Positions 37,075 through 50,385 of a stretch of DNA of 64,000 nt are shown here, in pieces. The position numbers and the translations under genes were made by a program. The number at the start of each line of letters is the position of its first letter. The stretch's first letter is position 1. Where the stretch lies: contig NC_092579.1 in the NCBI RefSeq assembly GCF_037975245.1, positions 18,287,678-18,351,677 on the forward strand, written 5' to 3'. The DNA comes from Apostichopus japonicus (taxonomy: Eukaryota > Echinodermata > Holothuroidea > Aspidochirotida > Stichopodidae). Below the pieces are notes generated by a model that did no database searches, was not told the DNA's origin, and was given only the letters and a program-made list of their open reading frames with translations.

Positions 37075-38337
37075 ATTTGACGGCTCTTTTTAGGGCCATC
37101 AAATAATCAAGAGAAATTTGACGGCTCATTTTGAGGGCCATCAAATAATCAAGGGAAATTTGACGGCTCTTTTGAGGGCCATCAAGTAATCAAGAGAAAT
37201 TTGACGGCTCTTTTTAAGGGCCATCAAATAATCTACGGAGATTTGATGGCTCTATTTAAGGGCCATCAAATAATCTACAGAAATTTTGACGGCCTTTAAA
37301 AGGCACCGATGAATTCGTTGCTTTAATTCGACGGGCCCTTTTCACTGCCATCCAATACCAGAAAAATTTGTGTGTATAGGTTTTTATATAATCTAGAAAG
37401 ATTTCATGGCCCTTAAATGGAGCCGTTGAATTCGTTGCTTAATTTCAAACGACCCTTTTTAGTGCAATTCAATACCAGAAAGATTTGTTTATATGTTTTG
37501 TCTTAGTCTTGCATGCAACGAATTCAACGGCTCTTTATTTGGGACATCAAATAATCATTAGAAATTGGATGGCCCTCAATAGGAGCTGTTGACATTGTCG
37601 CTTTATTCAACGGTCCCTTTTAGTGCCATCCAATAACAATAACAAGTTTTCTATTTTTTGACATGTCCATCGAGTTTTTTAAATATATCAATTACAAAAC
37701 AGCGAACTTAGATATCAGCAAAGTTTTTCCCTGCCAACATCGTTAATCGGCGAGTAATCAAGGATATTTGCAGAGAATGAGAAAAGTATCCAAGACAAAA
37801 TTCCACATTTAAAATTAATCGCATACATTACCCCAAACCCGCTAGCTCCATCGTACAACTACCATATATACTGTACACAAATCAAGCTTGGTGTTGGATT
37901 ACGTATTGGTCAATGACGTTCGTAGTGTTTAAAGATTCATATTATGGGCGAGGTTAATTGGGATCTTAACGGAAAATATCTTGGAGAAAAACAAAATTGA
38001 AAGTTGCAAATTTTTCGACTTTTATGCCACCATTTGAAGTAAGATTTAAATAGATAAGCTTAGTAGTTATGTATGTCGTTATGGCATATTGGAGTCAGTG
38101 AGGTTGAGAAATATCATAGAAGAGGACGCAAAATGCTGCTCTAAGGGCCATCAATTTTGCTAGAAAATTGATGGGCCTTTAAAAGGAACCGTTGAATTCA
38201 TTGCTTTTATTCGACGGACTCTTTTTAATGCCATCCAATAACAAGAAAGATTTGTTTTTACATGTTTCGTCTTCGTCCAACAAACAACGAATTCAAAGGC
38301 CTTTTTACGGGCCATCAAATAGTTCTCAGAAATTTGA
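37075..38337. repeat. Foldback-arm-like repeat, copy 2 (42-bp units in reverse orientation)
   Basis: Five to six units of ATTTGACGGCTCTTTTTAGG / GCCATCAAATAATCAAGAGA type at 37,075-37,290 lead into diverged units to about 37,680. Then come GTTTTTCCCTGCCAACATCG (shared with 19,490) and the ~450-bp segment shared with 19,677-20,090. The copy breaks off at about 38,337, where the AT-rich satellite begins. Its orientation is opposite to the array ending at 33,365. Confidence 0.8.
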
Positions 38338-41300
38338 CATATTTATCTATGAATATCTGTGGCTTGTAAAAGTTACATAGTTAACTTATTTATGCATATC
38401 TGTGGCTTACAACACTTACATTATGTATTCATCTATGAGTATTTGTGGCTTACAGTACATATATAACAATCATGATTATCCATAAATATGTAGACCAAAA
38501 TGGCATATTGATCTATAAATATCGGTGGCTTAGCATGATTACGAATAGGATAAATATATGAGTATATGTGGCTTACAAAACTAACAGTTCACCTATTTAT
38601 GGATATGTGGCTTACACCACTTTACATTATGGATTTATCTATGGATATCTGTGACTTATAATACATACGAATCATATGTATCTATGAATATGCATTACCT
38701 AAATAACAGATTAAGCTATCAATATCTGTAGCTTAGAATACTAATATAGTTATACTTAATTATAAATTTATGTGGCTTACACCACTTACATTATGGATTT
38801 ATGTATGGATATCTGTGACTTATCATACATACGAATAATGTTTAACCATGAATATGTATGGCCTAAATAACATATTAAACTATCGATATCTGTGGCTAAG
38901 AATACTAACAAAGTTATACTTACTTATGAATATATGTGGCTTACACCACTTTACATTGTTGATTTATCTATGAATATCTGTGACTTAGAATACATACAAA
39001 ACACATTTATTAATGAAATATGTATGGCAAAAAAAAACAGCTTAATCTATCAATATCTGTGGCCTAGAATATTTACATATATAAACTTACTTTTGAATAT
39101 ATGTGGCTTACACCACTTTACATTTTGGATTAATCTATGAATATTTGTGACTTAGAATACATACGGATCATATTTATCTATGAATATATATGGCCTAAAT
39201 AACAGCTTAATCTATTAATATCTGTGGCTTAGAATACTTACATTAATAAACTTACTTATGATTATCTGTGGCTTACACCGCTTTATATTATGGATTAATC
39301 TATGGATATCTGTGACTTACAATATTTAAATATATAAACTTACTTCTAAATACATGTGGCTTACACCACTTTACATTTTGGATTAATCTATGAATATCTG
39401 TGACTTAGAATACATACGGATCATATTTATCTATGAATATATATGGCCTAAAGAACAGCTTAATCTATCATAACTGTGACTTAGAATACTTACATTAATA
39501 AACTTACTTATGAATATCTGTGGCTTACACCACTTAACATTTTGGATTAATCTATGGATATCTGTGACTTAGAATACAAACGGATCATATTTATTTATGA
39601 ATATGTATGGCGTAGATAACAGCTTAATCTATTCATATCTGTGACTTAGAATACTTACATTAATAAACTTACTTATGATTATCTGTGGCTTACACCACTT
39701 TATATTATGGATTAATCTATGGATATCTGTGACTTAGAATATTTAAATATATGAACTTACTTTTGAATATATGTGGCTTACACCACTTTACATTTTGGAT
39801 TAATCTATGAATATCTATGACTTAGAATACATACGGATCATATTTATCTATGAATATATATGGCCTAAAGAACAGCTTAATCTATCAATATCTGTGGCTT
39901 AGAATACTTACATTAATAAACTTACTTATGAATATATGTGGCTTACACCACTTTACATTTTGGATTAAGCTATGGATATCTGTGACTTAGAATATTTAAA
40001 TATATAAACTTACTTTTAAATATATGTGGCTTACACCACTTTACATTTTGGATTAATCTATGAATATCTGTGACTTAGAATACATACGGATCATATTTAT
40101 CTATGAATATATATGGCCTAAAGAACAGCTTAATCTATCAATACCTGTGGCTTAGAATACTTACATGAATAAACTTACTTATGAATATCTGTGGCTTACA
40201 CCACTTTACATTTTGGATTAATCTATGGATATCTGTGACTTAGAATATTTAAATATATAAACTTACTTTTAAATACATGTGGCTTACACCACTTTACATT
40301 TTGGATTAATCTATGAATATCTGTGACTTAGAATACATACGGATCATATTTATCTATGAATATATGTGGCCTAGATAACAGCTTAATCTATCAATATCTG
40401 TGACTTAGAATACTTACATTAATAAACTTACTTATGATTATCTGTGGCTTACACCGCTTTATATTATGGGTTAATCTATGGATATCTGTGACTTAGAATA
40501 TTTAAATATATAAACTTACTTTTAAATACATGTGGCTTACACCACTTTACATTTTGGATTAATCTATTAATATCTGTGACTTAGAATACATACGGATCAT
40601 ATTTATCTATGAATATATATGGCCTAAAGAACAGCTTAATCTATCATATCTGTGGCTTAGAATACTTACATGAATAAACTTACTTATGAATATCTGTGGC
40701 TTACACCACTTTACATTTTGGATTAATCTATGGATATCTGTGACTTAGAATATTTAAATATATAAACTTACTTTTGAATATATGTGGCTTACACCACTTT
40801 ACATTTGGATTAATCTATGAATATCTATGACTTAGAATACATACGGATCATATTTATCTATGAATATATATGGCCTAAAGAACAGCTTAATCTATCAATA
40901 TCTGTGGCTTAGAATACTTACATGAATAAACTTACTTATGAATATATGTGGCTTACACAACTTTACATTTTGGATTAATCTATCAATATCTGTGGCTTAG
41001 AATACTTACACATATAAACTTACTTTTGAATATATGTGGCTTACACCACTTTACATCATGGATTTATCTATGAATATCTGTGACTTAGAATACATACGGA
41101 TTATATTTATCTATGAATATATATGGCCTAAAGAACAGCTTAATCTATCATATCTGTGGCTTAGAATACTTACATGAATAAACTTACTTATGAATATATG
41201 TGGCTTACACAACTTTACATTTTGGATTAATCTATGGATATCTGTGACTTAGAATATTTAAATATATAAACTTACTTTTGAATATATGTGGCTTACACCA

Positions 41301-44300
41301 CTTTACATTTTGGATTAATCTATGAATATCTATGACTTAGAATACATACGGATCATATTTATCTATGAATATATATGGCCTAAAGAACAGCTTAATCTAT
41401 CATATCTGTGGCTTAGAATACTTACATGAATAAACTTACTTATGAATATCTGTGGCTTACACCACTTTACATTTTGGTTTTAATCTATGGATATCTGTGA
41501 CTTAGAATACAAACGGATCATATTTATTTATGAATATGTATAGCCTAGATAACAGCTTAATCTATTAATATCTTTGACTTAGAATACTTACATTAATAAA
41601 CTTACTTATGGCTGTGTGGCTTACACCACTACTCTGTGGCTTACACCACTTTATATTATGGATTTATCTATGGATATCTGTGACTTAGAATGTTTAAATA
41701 TATAAACTTTCTTTTAAATACATGTGGCTTACACCGCTTTACATTTTGGATTAGTCTATGAATATCTGTGACTTAGAATACATACGGATCATATTTATCT
41801 ATGAATATATATGGCCTAAAGAACAGCTTAATCTATCAATATCTGTGGCTTCGAATACTTACATTAATAAGCTTACCTATGAATATCTGTGGCTTACACC
41901 ACTTTATATTATGGATTCATCTATGGATATCTGTGACTTAGAATACAATACAAATCATATTTATTTATTAAAATGTATGGCCTAAATAACAGCTTAATCT
42001 ATCAATATCTGTGGCTTAGAATACTTACACATATAAACTTACTTTTGAATATATGTGGCTTACACCACTTTACATCATGGATTTATCTATGAATATCTGT
42101 GACTTAGAATACAAACGTATCATATTTATCCATGAATATATATGGCCTAAAGAACAGATTAATCTATCAATATATGTGGCTCAGAATACTTACACATATA
42201 AACTTACTTTTGAATATATGTGGCTTACACCACTTTACATCATGGATTTATCTATGAATATCTGTGACTTAGAATACAATACAAATCATATTTATTTATG
42301 AATATGTATGGTCTAAATAACAGCTTTATCTATAAATATCTGTGGCTTACAATACTAACATAGTTATACTTACTTATGAATATGTATAGCCTAAATAACA
42401 GCTTAATCTGTCAATATCTGTGGCTTAGAATACTTACACATATATACTTACTTACGAATATCTGTGGCTTACACCACTTTACATTATGGATTTATCTATG
42501 AACATCTGTGACTTAGAATACATACAAAAAAAATTTATCTATGAATATGTATGGCCTAAATAACAGCTTAATCTATCAATATCTGTGGCTTAGAATACTT
42601 ACATATATAAACTTACTTTTGAATATATGTGGTTTACACCACTTAACATTATTAATTGATCTATGAATATCTGTGACTTAGAAAACATACAAAACACATT
42701 TATCTATGAATATGTATGGCCTAAATAACAGCTTAATCTATCAATATCTGTGGCTTAGAATACTTACATATATCAACTTACTTTTGATAATATGTGGTTT
42801 ACACCACTTTACATTATGGCTTTATCTATGAATATCTGTGACTTAGAATACATATGAATCATATTTATCTATGAATATGTATGGCCTAAGTAACAGATTA
42901 ATCTATCAATATCTGTGGCTTAGAATACCGACAGGTTTACTTATGAATATATGTGGCTTAAATAACAGCTTAATCTATCGATATCTGTGGCTTAGAATAC
43001 TTACACATATAAATTTACTTTTGAATATATGTGGCTTACACCGCCTTACATTATGGATTTATCTAGGAATATGTGAATTAGAATACATATGAATCATATT
43101 TATTTATGAATATGTATGGCCTAAAGAACAGATTAATCTATCAATATATGTGGCTTAAAATACTAACATAGTTATACTTACTTATGAATATGTTTGGCTT
43201 CCAGCACTTTACATTATGGATTTATCTATGAATGTGACTTAGAATGCATACAAATCATATTTATCTATGAACATGTATGGCCTAAATAACAGCTTAATCT
43301 ATCAATATCTGTGGCATAGAATACATAAATAAACTTACTATGATTATCTGTGGCTGAGACCACTTTACATTATGGATTTATCTATGAATATCTGTGAGTT
43401 AGAATAAATACGGATCATATTTATCTATGAATATATATGGCCTAAAGAACAGCTTAATCTATCAATATCTGTGGCTTAGAATACTAACATAGTTATACTT
43501 ACTTATGAATATGAAGTTTGGCCTAAATAACAGCCTAATCTATCAACATCTGTGGCTTAGAATACTTACACATATAAACTTACTTTTGAATATATGTGGC
43601 TAACACCACTTGACATTTTGGATTAAGCTATGGATATCTGTGACTTAGAATATTTAAATATATAAACTTACTTTTGAATATATGTGGCTTACACCACTTT
43701 ACATTTTGGATTTATCTAGGAATATGTGAATTAGAATACATATGAATCATATTTATTTATAAATATGTATGGCCTAAAGAACAGATTAATCTATCAATAT
43801 ATGTGGCTTAAAATACTAACATAGTTATACTTACTTATGAATATGTTTGGCTTCCAGCACTTTACATTATGGATTTATCTATGAATGTGACTTAGAATGC
43901 ATACAAATCATATTTATCTATGAACATGAATGGCCTAAATAACAGATTAATCTATCAATATCTGTGGCTTAGAATACTTACAGTTTTACTTATGAATATA
44001 TGTGGCTTAAATAACAGCTTAATCTATCGATATCTGTGGCTTAGAATACTTACACATATAAACTTACTTTTGAATATATGTGGCTTACACCGCCTTACAT
44101 TATGGATTTATCTAGGAATATGTGAATTAGAATACATATGAATCATATTTATTTATGAATATATATGGTCTAAAGAACAGATTAATCTATCAATATATGT
44201 GGCTTAAAATACTAACATAGTTATACTTACTTATGAATATGTTTGGCTTCCAGCACTTTACATTATGGATTTATCTATGAATGTGACTTAGAATGCATAC

Positions 44301-46440
44301 AAATCATATTTATCTATGAACATGTATGGCCTAAATAACAGCTTAATCTATCGATATCTGTGGCATAGAATACATAAATAAACTTACTATGATTATCTGT
44401 GGCTGAGACCACTTTACATTATGGATTTATCTATGAATATCTGTGAGTTAGAATAAATACGGATCATATTTATCTATGAATATATATGGCCTAAAGAACA
44501 AATTAATCTATCAATATCTGTGGCTTAGAATACTAACTTAGTTATACTTACTTATGAATATGTTGGCCTAAATAACAGCTTAATCTATCAATATCTGTGG
44601 CTTAGAATACTTACACATACAAACTTACTTTTGAATATATGCGGCTTACACCACTTTACATTATTAATTGATCTATGAATATCTGTGACTTAGAATACAT
44701 ACAAAACACATTTATCTATGAATATGTATGGCCTAAATACCAGCTTAATCTATTAATATCTGTGGCTTAGGATACATACGGATCATATGTATCTATGAAT
44801 ATATATGGCATAAAGAACAGATTAATCTATCAATATATGTGTCTTAGAATACTAACATGGTTATACTTACTTATGAATATGTTTGGCTTCCAGCACTTTA
44901 CATATTTTTTATCTATAAATATAGCGTACAAGATCCACATTTCAGATGTAACAATGAATATCTGTAACCTACAGTACTAACATATAGCATATCGCATATG
45001 TATCTATGATTATATGTGGCCTACAACAATAACATTACAGATGTATATATGTATATATGTGGCCTACATTACTAACATAAGAGCTATATCTATGAATATC
45101 TGTTGCCTACAACACTAACATAAGAGCTATATCTATGAATATCTGTGGCCTACAACACTAACATAACATAAGTCTATATGAATGTCTGTTGCCTACAACA
45201 TTAACATATAATAGATATATCTATGAATATCTGTAGCCTACAACACTAACATAACATATGTATCTAAAAATATATGTGGCCTACAACACTTGCATAACAG
45301 ATGTATCTATGAATATCTGTGGCCTACAACACTAACATAACATATGGATCTAAAAAATATATGTGGCCTACAACACTAACATAACAGGTATATCTATGAA
45401 TATCTGTGGCCTACAACACTAATATAACATAAGTCTATATGAGTGTCTGTGGCCTACAATATTAACATATAATAGATATATCTATGAATATCTGTGGCCT
45501 ACAACATTAACATAATAGATGAATCTTAAAATATATGTAGCCTACAACACTAACATAACAGATGTATCTAAAAATATATGTGGCCTACAACACTTGCATA
45601 ACAGATGTATCTATGAATATCTATGGCCTACAGCACTAACATAACATATGTATCTAAAAAATATATGTGGCCTACAACACTTGCATAACAGATGTATCTA
45701 TGAATATCTGTGGCCTACAGCACTAACATTACCTGTATCTCTATGAATATCTGTGGCCTACAACACTAACATGTCATATGTATCTAAAAAATATATGTGG
45801 CATACAACACTTGCATAACAGATGTATCTAAAAATATATGTGGCCTACAACACTTGCATAACATATATATCTATGAATATCTGTGGCCTACAACACTAAC
45901 ATAACATATGTATCTAAAAATATATGTGGCCTACAACACTTGCATAACAGATATATCTATGAATATCTGTGGCCTACAACACTAACATTACCTGTATCTC
46001 TATGAATATCTGTGGCCTACAACACTAACATAACATATGTATCTAAAAAATATATGTGGTCTACAACACTTGCATAACAGATGTATCTATGAATATCTGT
46101 GGCCTACAGCACTAACATTACCTGTATCTCTATGAATATCTGTGGCCTACAACACTAACATGTCATATGTATCTAAAAAATATATGTGGCCTACAACACT
46201 TGCATAACAGATGTATCTAAAAATATATGTGGCCTACAACACTTGCATAACATATATATCTATGAATATCTGTGGCCTACAACACTAACATAACATATCT
46301 ATCTAAAAATATTTGTGGCCTACAACACTTGCATAACAGATGTATCTATGAATATCTGTGGCCTACAACACTAACATAACATATGTATATATATGAATAT
46401 CTGTGGCCTACAACATACATCGTAGATCTATGAATATATG
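38338..46440. repeat. Satellite C: AT-rich ~40-bp monomers with higher-order structure
   Basis: The core TATGAATATCTGTGGCTTA recurs about every 40-44 bp. From 38.3 to 44.9 kb several monomer types follow one another in a recurring order. One ends CACCACTTTACATTTTGG, one GACTTAGAATACATACGGATC, one TATGGCCTAAAGAACAGC, and one GGCTTAGAATACTTACAT. Together they make units of about 165 bp, sometimes longer. Open frames of 60-80 codons rich in Ile, Tyr and Leu are by-products. No gene is seen in these 8 kb. Confidence 0.92.
44950..46440. repeat. Right-hand domain of satellite C, alternate two-monomer unit
   Basis: Here the core is followed by CCTACAACACTAACATAACA or CCTACAACACTTGCATAACAG. Monomers with ATCTATGAATATCTGTGG often alternate with ATCTAAAAATATATGTGG, giving an ~84-bp dimer. 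Copies are more uniform than in the left domain, suggesting a separate round of local amplification. Confidence 0.8.
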
Positions 46441-48199
46441 TACTACAACAATAGAACATTAATAGGCCTACTTTTTTTACATAAATACAAAGAATTTGTG
46501 ACAAGCATAAAACATGTTGTGATAATCAGTTAACTTAACTGTATATTGACATAGTAAGTTGAACTTGACACGGCTTTATTTCCAGAATGCGTTGTAGCTA
46601 GTGTAACGGGTTTCAGAAATGCATCGGTACTTCTCTTTTGCGATACCGTCAATACCGCATCGAGAATGGAATCGACATCGGCAGGTATGGAACTGCCGTT
46701 CGGTATTGCGTTTGTACTTATAAATACACTGACTGTATTATCCCTTTCGTGGGCTTACGTTGGCAATTGTTTTGCATTTGATGCACAAGTGCAAAAGTTA
46801 TATCTAAGCCATACCTTTTCAGGAAGGGAAGATAAGGTGTAGTGGAATGCCATTAAGCATTATGTACCGTTTCGCTGAAAACTAGGTCTTTTAATGTATT
46901 AGATGTTTCAACAACAAAAAAATCTTTACTGAACTTAAAATGTTACGTAATGTCATAGTAGCGCCTTCAGGCACATGATAATGTTCCCCAAAAACAAATT
47001 CTTTACAAACGTGCCCTTGCAGTAAAACAACAAATTTGAAAAGTGGTGTACAGCAAAACCCTAAATTTGTTCCTTTCGCCATTAGCGATAAAGATACAAG
47101 TGATCAGCTACGAGGCAAACTAAAAAATAAATACTTTCGTGACGGTTTTCAAATTTCAATAGCGTGGAGAGATTGAAATCAAAGTGTAGATGCATCCGCT
47201 AAATATTTGTTCACTCTTAAAGGGTGCGAAGACTCGCGCACAAAGAAACGTCTCATGCCGGTAATCTGACCTAGTTTTGAATGAGGTGTAACAGAAGTGT
47301 TAGAAACCACCATCGATCCCAGAAAATACACACACAGCTTGCCACCGTCGGTAATTGGACACTAGTGTACAGTCAATACATACAGCTACTGTACCCACAA
47401 CACAGTGTACATAGCAGCGATGGACATCTCAGGTCTATATTAAGATAATAAGGTATTACGTTTCATTACTGTCTGCATTTTGTATCGACAAGAAGAAAAC
47501 TTCACTTGCAAGCAACTTGGGCGAGTCTTCAATGCCTTTAAAGGAGAACGAAATGTCAGATGTCTTACAATCGCTGGTTTAAGTTGATCCACTTATCCGC
47601 GAGATAAGTTATGGGGATTTGTAATGGGAATGAAAAATAAGTAAATAAAGCAATTTTTGCATTGATTAAATATGTTTCATTTCACATTTGTAATTAGTCA
47701 TATGCTTAAAAAATTGTTTAAAAATTTGTTTACATAAGTCAGAGTTTTAAACACACTTTTTCATCTATAGAACAAATGGTTAATCTTGCCCATACGTAGT
47801 TAGTTGGACAAATAATTATTTATAATTACGGTGGGATTTGTAATACATTAAGCTTTGTTTGGTATCTGTTTAATTTGGTCTCAAATGCGGTCTCAATGTA
47901 CGTAATTAAATTGTTTGAGTGCGACTTCTCCCAGTGTTAGTAAGACGATCTGGAACATTTAGTATAGGAAAAGTGTACTCACGGTTTTTCTTCCTCATCT
48001 GTTCCCTTCCTTCCCCCTCGGTCCCCTTACTGTCCCTACCTACTTACCACGGACCAGCGAAGTAAAAGACCAGACGATCACCACGATTGACAGATAGAAT
48101 CCGACACAACTTAGATTGGAAATAAAGATATCCCTTGTAAATATCCAGGGCAAGGGAATTCAAAATGGCACCGTTTGATTGTTTGTGTTCGGTACGGCG
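46441..48199. other. Stretch without recognised gene
   Basis: Anonymous sequence between satellite domains. Both strands were read for recognisable protein, tRNA or repeat sequence and none was found. Confidence 0.4.
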
Positions 48200-48385
48200 T
48201 ATGGGCAGAGAGCCTCCTTATCCGGGGCAGAGGGTTGCCATAACTTAGTTCATTGATATCCGCAGGTTCCTTTATGAATCCAATCACACCGAGAAGGCAA
48301 GAAAATCCTGTAGTTATTTTCCTTTATGAATCCATCAAGCTTCCGAGAACGCAAGGAAATCCTGAGTTTTGTTCCGAAAATCCTG
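48200..48385 (+). repeat. Duplicated segment, copy 1, with a seed of the 21-bp minisatellite
   Basis: GAGCCTCCTTATCCGGGGCA and GGGTTGCCATAACTTAGTTC match GAGCCTCCTTATCTGGACAA and GGGTTGCCATAAGCAGCTC at 49,948-49,990. It is followed by a few AAATCCTGAGTTTTGTTCCG-like units that resemble the minisatellite at 50,038-50,385. Confidence 0.75.
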
Positions 48386-48394
48386 CAAATACAT

Positions 48395-48540
48395 ACGAGA
48401 CACATTTAATTATGAATATCTGTGGCTTACACCCCTTCCATAACGGATGTGTCGATGAATATCAGTGGCTTAAAATACATACGAAACACGTTAACTTAGC
48501 CTATCTATGAATATATGTGGCTGAGACAACTACACTACGG
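48395..48540 (+). repeat. Outlying satellite C monomers
   Basis: Three monomers with the satellite core (TTATGAATATCTGTGGCTTA, CGATGAATATCAGTGGCTTA and CTATGAATATATGTGGCTGA) lie 2 kb beyond the main array. Confidence 0.8.
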
Positions 48541-49738
48541 ACAACCTAAACTCAAAATGTGGTTGTCCGGGGGAAAAAATGGTTGTCCGAATAAAAATGG
48601 GAAAAAAGACCAAATTAAATTTTGTAATTTACATAACAAGGTATATTGGCTCCAGAATGTGGAAAAAACATTCTCATTCGGTCTTATTCCACGGTTTGAA
48701 GGGATGTCTAAACAATCTTTAACATTTACACTGTTAAATATTTTGTAACATACATCGTATTTATGTTTGAATGTTGTACGAATGTTGCATCAAAATAAAA
48801 TTTACTGAAGCACATGGTCAATTGGACCGCGAAAAAAATTGCAACAGAAACTACTGTAGTATGAATGCGCATGTTAAATTAGCAACTCTTAATGCAGAGA
48901 AAAGAAACATACTGTGAGATGAAATATCCTTTTCAGAATCAGGGATTGTTAGCTTCCCACAAAATTCATAGATTGTCTCAACTCATAACATTTTCTGATC
49001 AAACAATGATTACAATATTACGTGATAGTCTCAGAAACAATTCAAGTGCATCTTCGTACCACCAGTGATTGTTGTCAAAATGTACGTAAAAATATGAGAC
49101 AACAAGGCCTAACGTTATGATATTTGAGTGCACACATAATTTACGATAGCCATAACTTAATTATCTCTGCACATGGGAAAGTAACGTTGCAAGTAATTGT
49201 TCTTAGACAACTTACTTCGTGTTCATTGAGCACTGCAAATGCAAGAATGTTTCCAGACGATCGGGAGGGACTATTAGCCAATCAAATCAATGGAAATTTG
49301 GTAACGCATCATTGTCTATTTTTAGCATGAAAATCTCCGTAATGGATTGTTGTTAACCCTGTACCTTGCGGTTGATTGTTATGATAAATTTATTTTCAAA
49401 CAAATTAAATGATCTGTAGGAGTGGGAGAACTTTTGATTCTTGTCAGAAGAACTTTTGATTCTTGTCAGAAGAAGTTTGTGGTTTTATGAAAAGAAATAA
49501 TGAAAGATGTTCATTCAAAAATGTGTTTTGTTATGTTTTCCGTTGACCTAGTGGTGAGAGTGTACGTTTGGTTTGTTTCTCAACAACAACAAAAAGTTTG
49601 TGTCCGCTTGACGCAAGCAATTTAAAGATTTCCACAAACAATTTAGTCGTCCGTCGGACAACCTCAAATGCGATTTTGGTTGTCCAAAAGAATTTTTAGT
49701 CGTCTCGGACAATCGGACGACCGTAAAATTTCAGCCCT
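48536..49738. mobile_element. Possible ~1.2-kb inserted element with GGACAACC/GGTTGTCC palindromes near both ends
   Basis: The left end has GGACAACC, 14 bp, GGTTGTCC (48,538-48,567) and another GGTTGTCCG at 48,580. The right end has GGACAACC, 14 bp, GGTTGTCC at about 49,657-49,686 and finishes ACGACCGTAAAATTTCAGCCCTG. The segment splits satellite C outliers (48,395-48,540 and 49,755-49,850). No target duplication or transposase was found, so a mobile origin is inference. Confidence 0.4.
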
Positions 49739-49754
49739 GATGTGTGTGTTACAT

Positions 49755-49850
49755 CACTTGCATAATAGTTATAACTATGAATATATGTGGTTAGAATACT
49801 TTTAAAGTGCACTTATTATGAATATCTGTTTTGTAGCTTGCCTCACTAAG
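49755..49850 (+). repeat. Outlying satellite C monomers, second group
   Basis: Two diverged monomers (CTATGAATATATGTGGTTAG and TTATGAATATCTGTTTTGTA) continue the satellite on the far side of the 48.5-49.7 kb segment. Confidence 0.7.
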
Positions 49851-49934
49851 ATACTAGATTTATCATTGAATAACTTTAGTAGACATATACGAAACAGACT
49901 AGGCCTAATCTAACTTGTAAAAACAAGATACTTA

Positions 49935-50037
49935 CAAACTGGGCAGGGAGCCTCCTTATCTGGACAAAGGGTTGCCATAAGCAGCTCATTGATCTACGCA
50001 GGTTTCGTTATGAATTTTCAACCACTCCGAGAACGCA
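49935..50037 (+). repeat. Duplicated segment, copy 2
   Basis: Second copy of the segment at 48,200-48,300 (GAGCCTCCTTATCTGGACAA, then GCAGGTTTCGTTATGAATTT, then CTCCGAGAACGCAGGAAAAT). It leads straight into the 21-bp minisatellite. Confidence 0.75.
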
Positions 50038-50385
50038 GGAAAATCTTGTATTTAGTTCCCAAAATCCTGAATTTAGTTCCGAAATTCCTGAATTTAGTTC
50101 AAAAAATCCTGAGTTTAGTTCCGAAAATCATGCATTTAGTTCCGAAAATCATGAATTTTGTCCGAAAATCCTGCATGTAGTTCCGAAAATCCTGAATGTA
50201 GTTCCGGAAATCCTGAATGTAGTTCCGAAAATCCTGAATTTAGATAAAAAAATCCTGAGTTTAGTTCCGAAAATCCTGCATGTAGTTCCGAAAATCATGA
50301 ATGTAGTTCCGAAAATCATGAATGTAGTTCCGAAAATCCTGAATGTAGTTCCGAAAATCCTGAATTTAGTTCCAAAAGTCCATAT
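50038..50385 (+). repeat. 21-bp minisatellite, about 16 units
   Basis: The unit is TTCCGAAAATCCTGAATTTAG with scattered changes. Since 21 is divisible by three, both strands stay open (ILNLVPK forward, FRIFGTT reverse), but the frame encodes nothing recognisable. Confidence 0.9.

Noticed and set aside
38892..44980. Ile/Tyr/Leu-rich frames in the AT-rich satellite
   Set aside because: They are chance open stretches of satellite C without domains or conserved starts.
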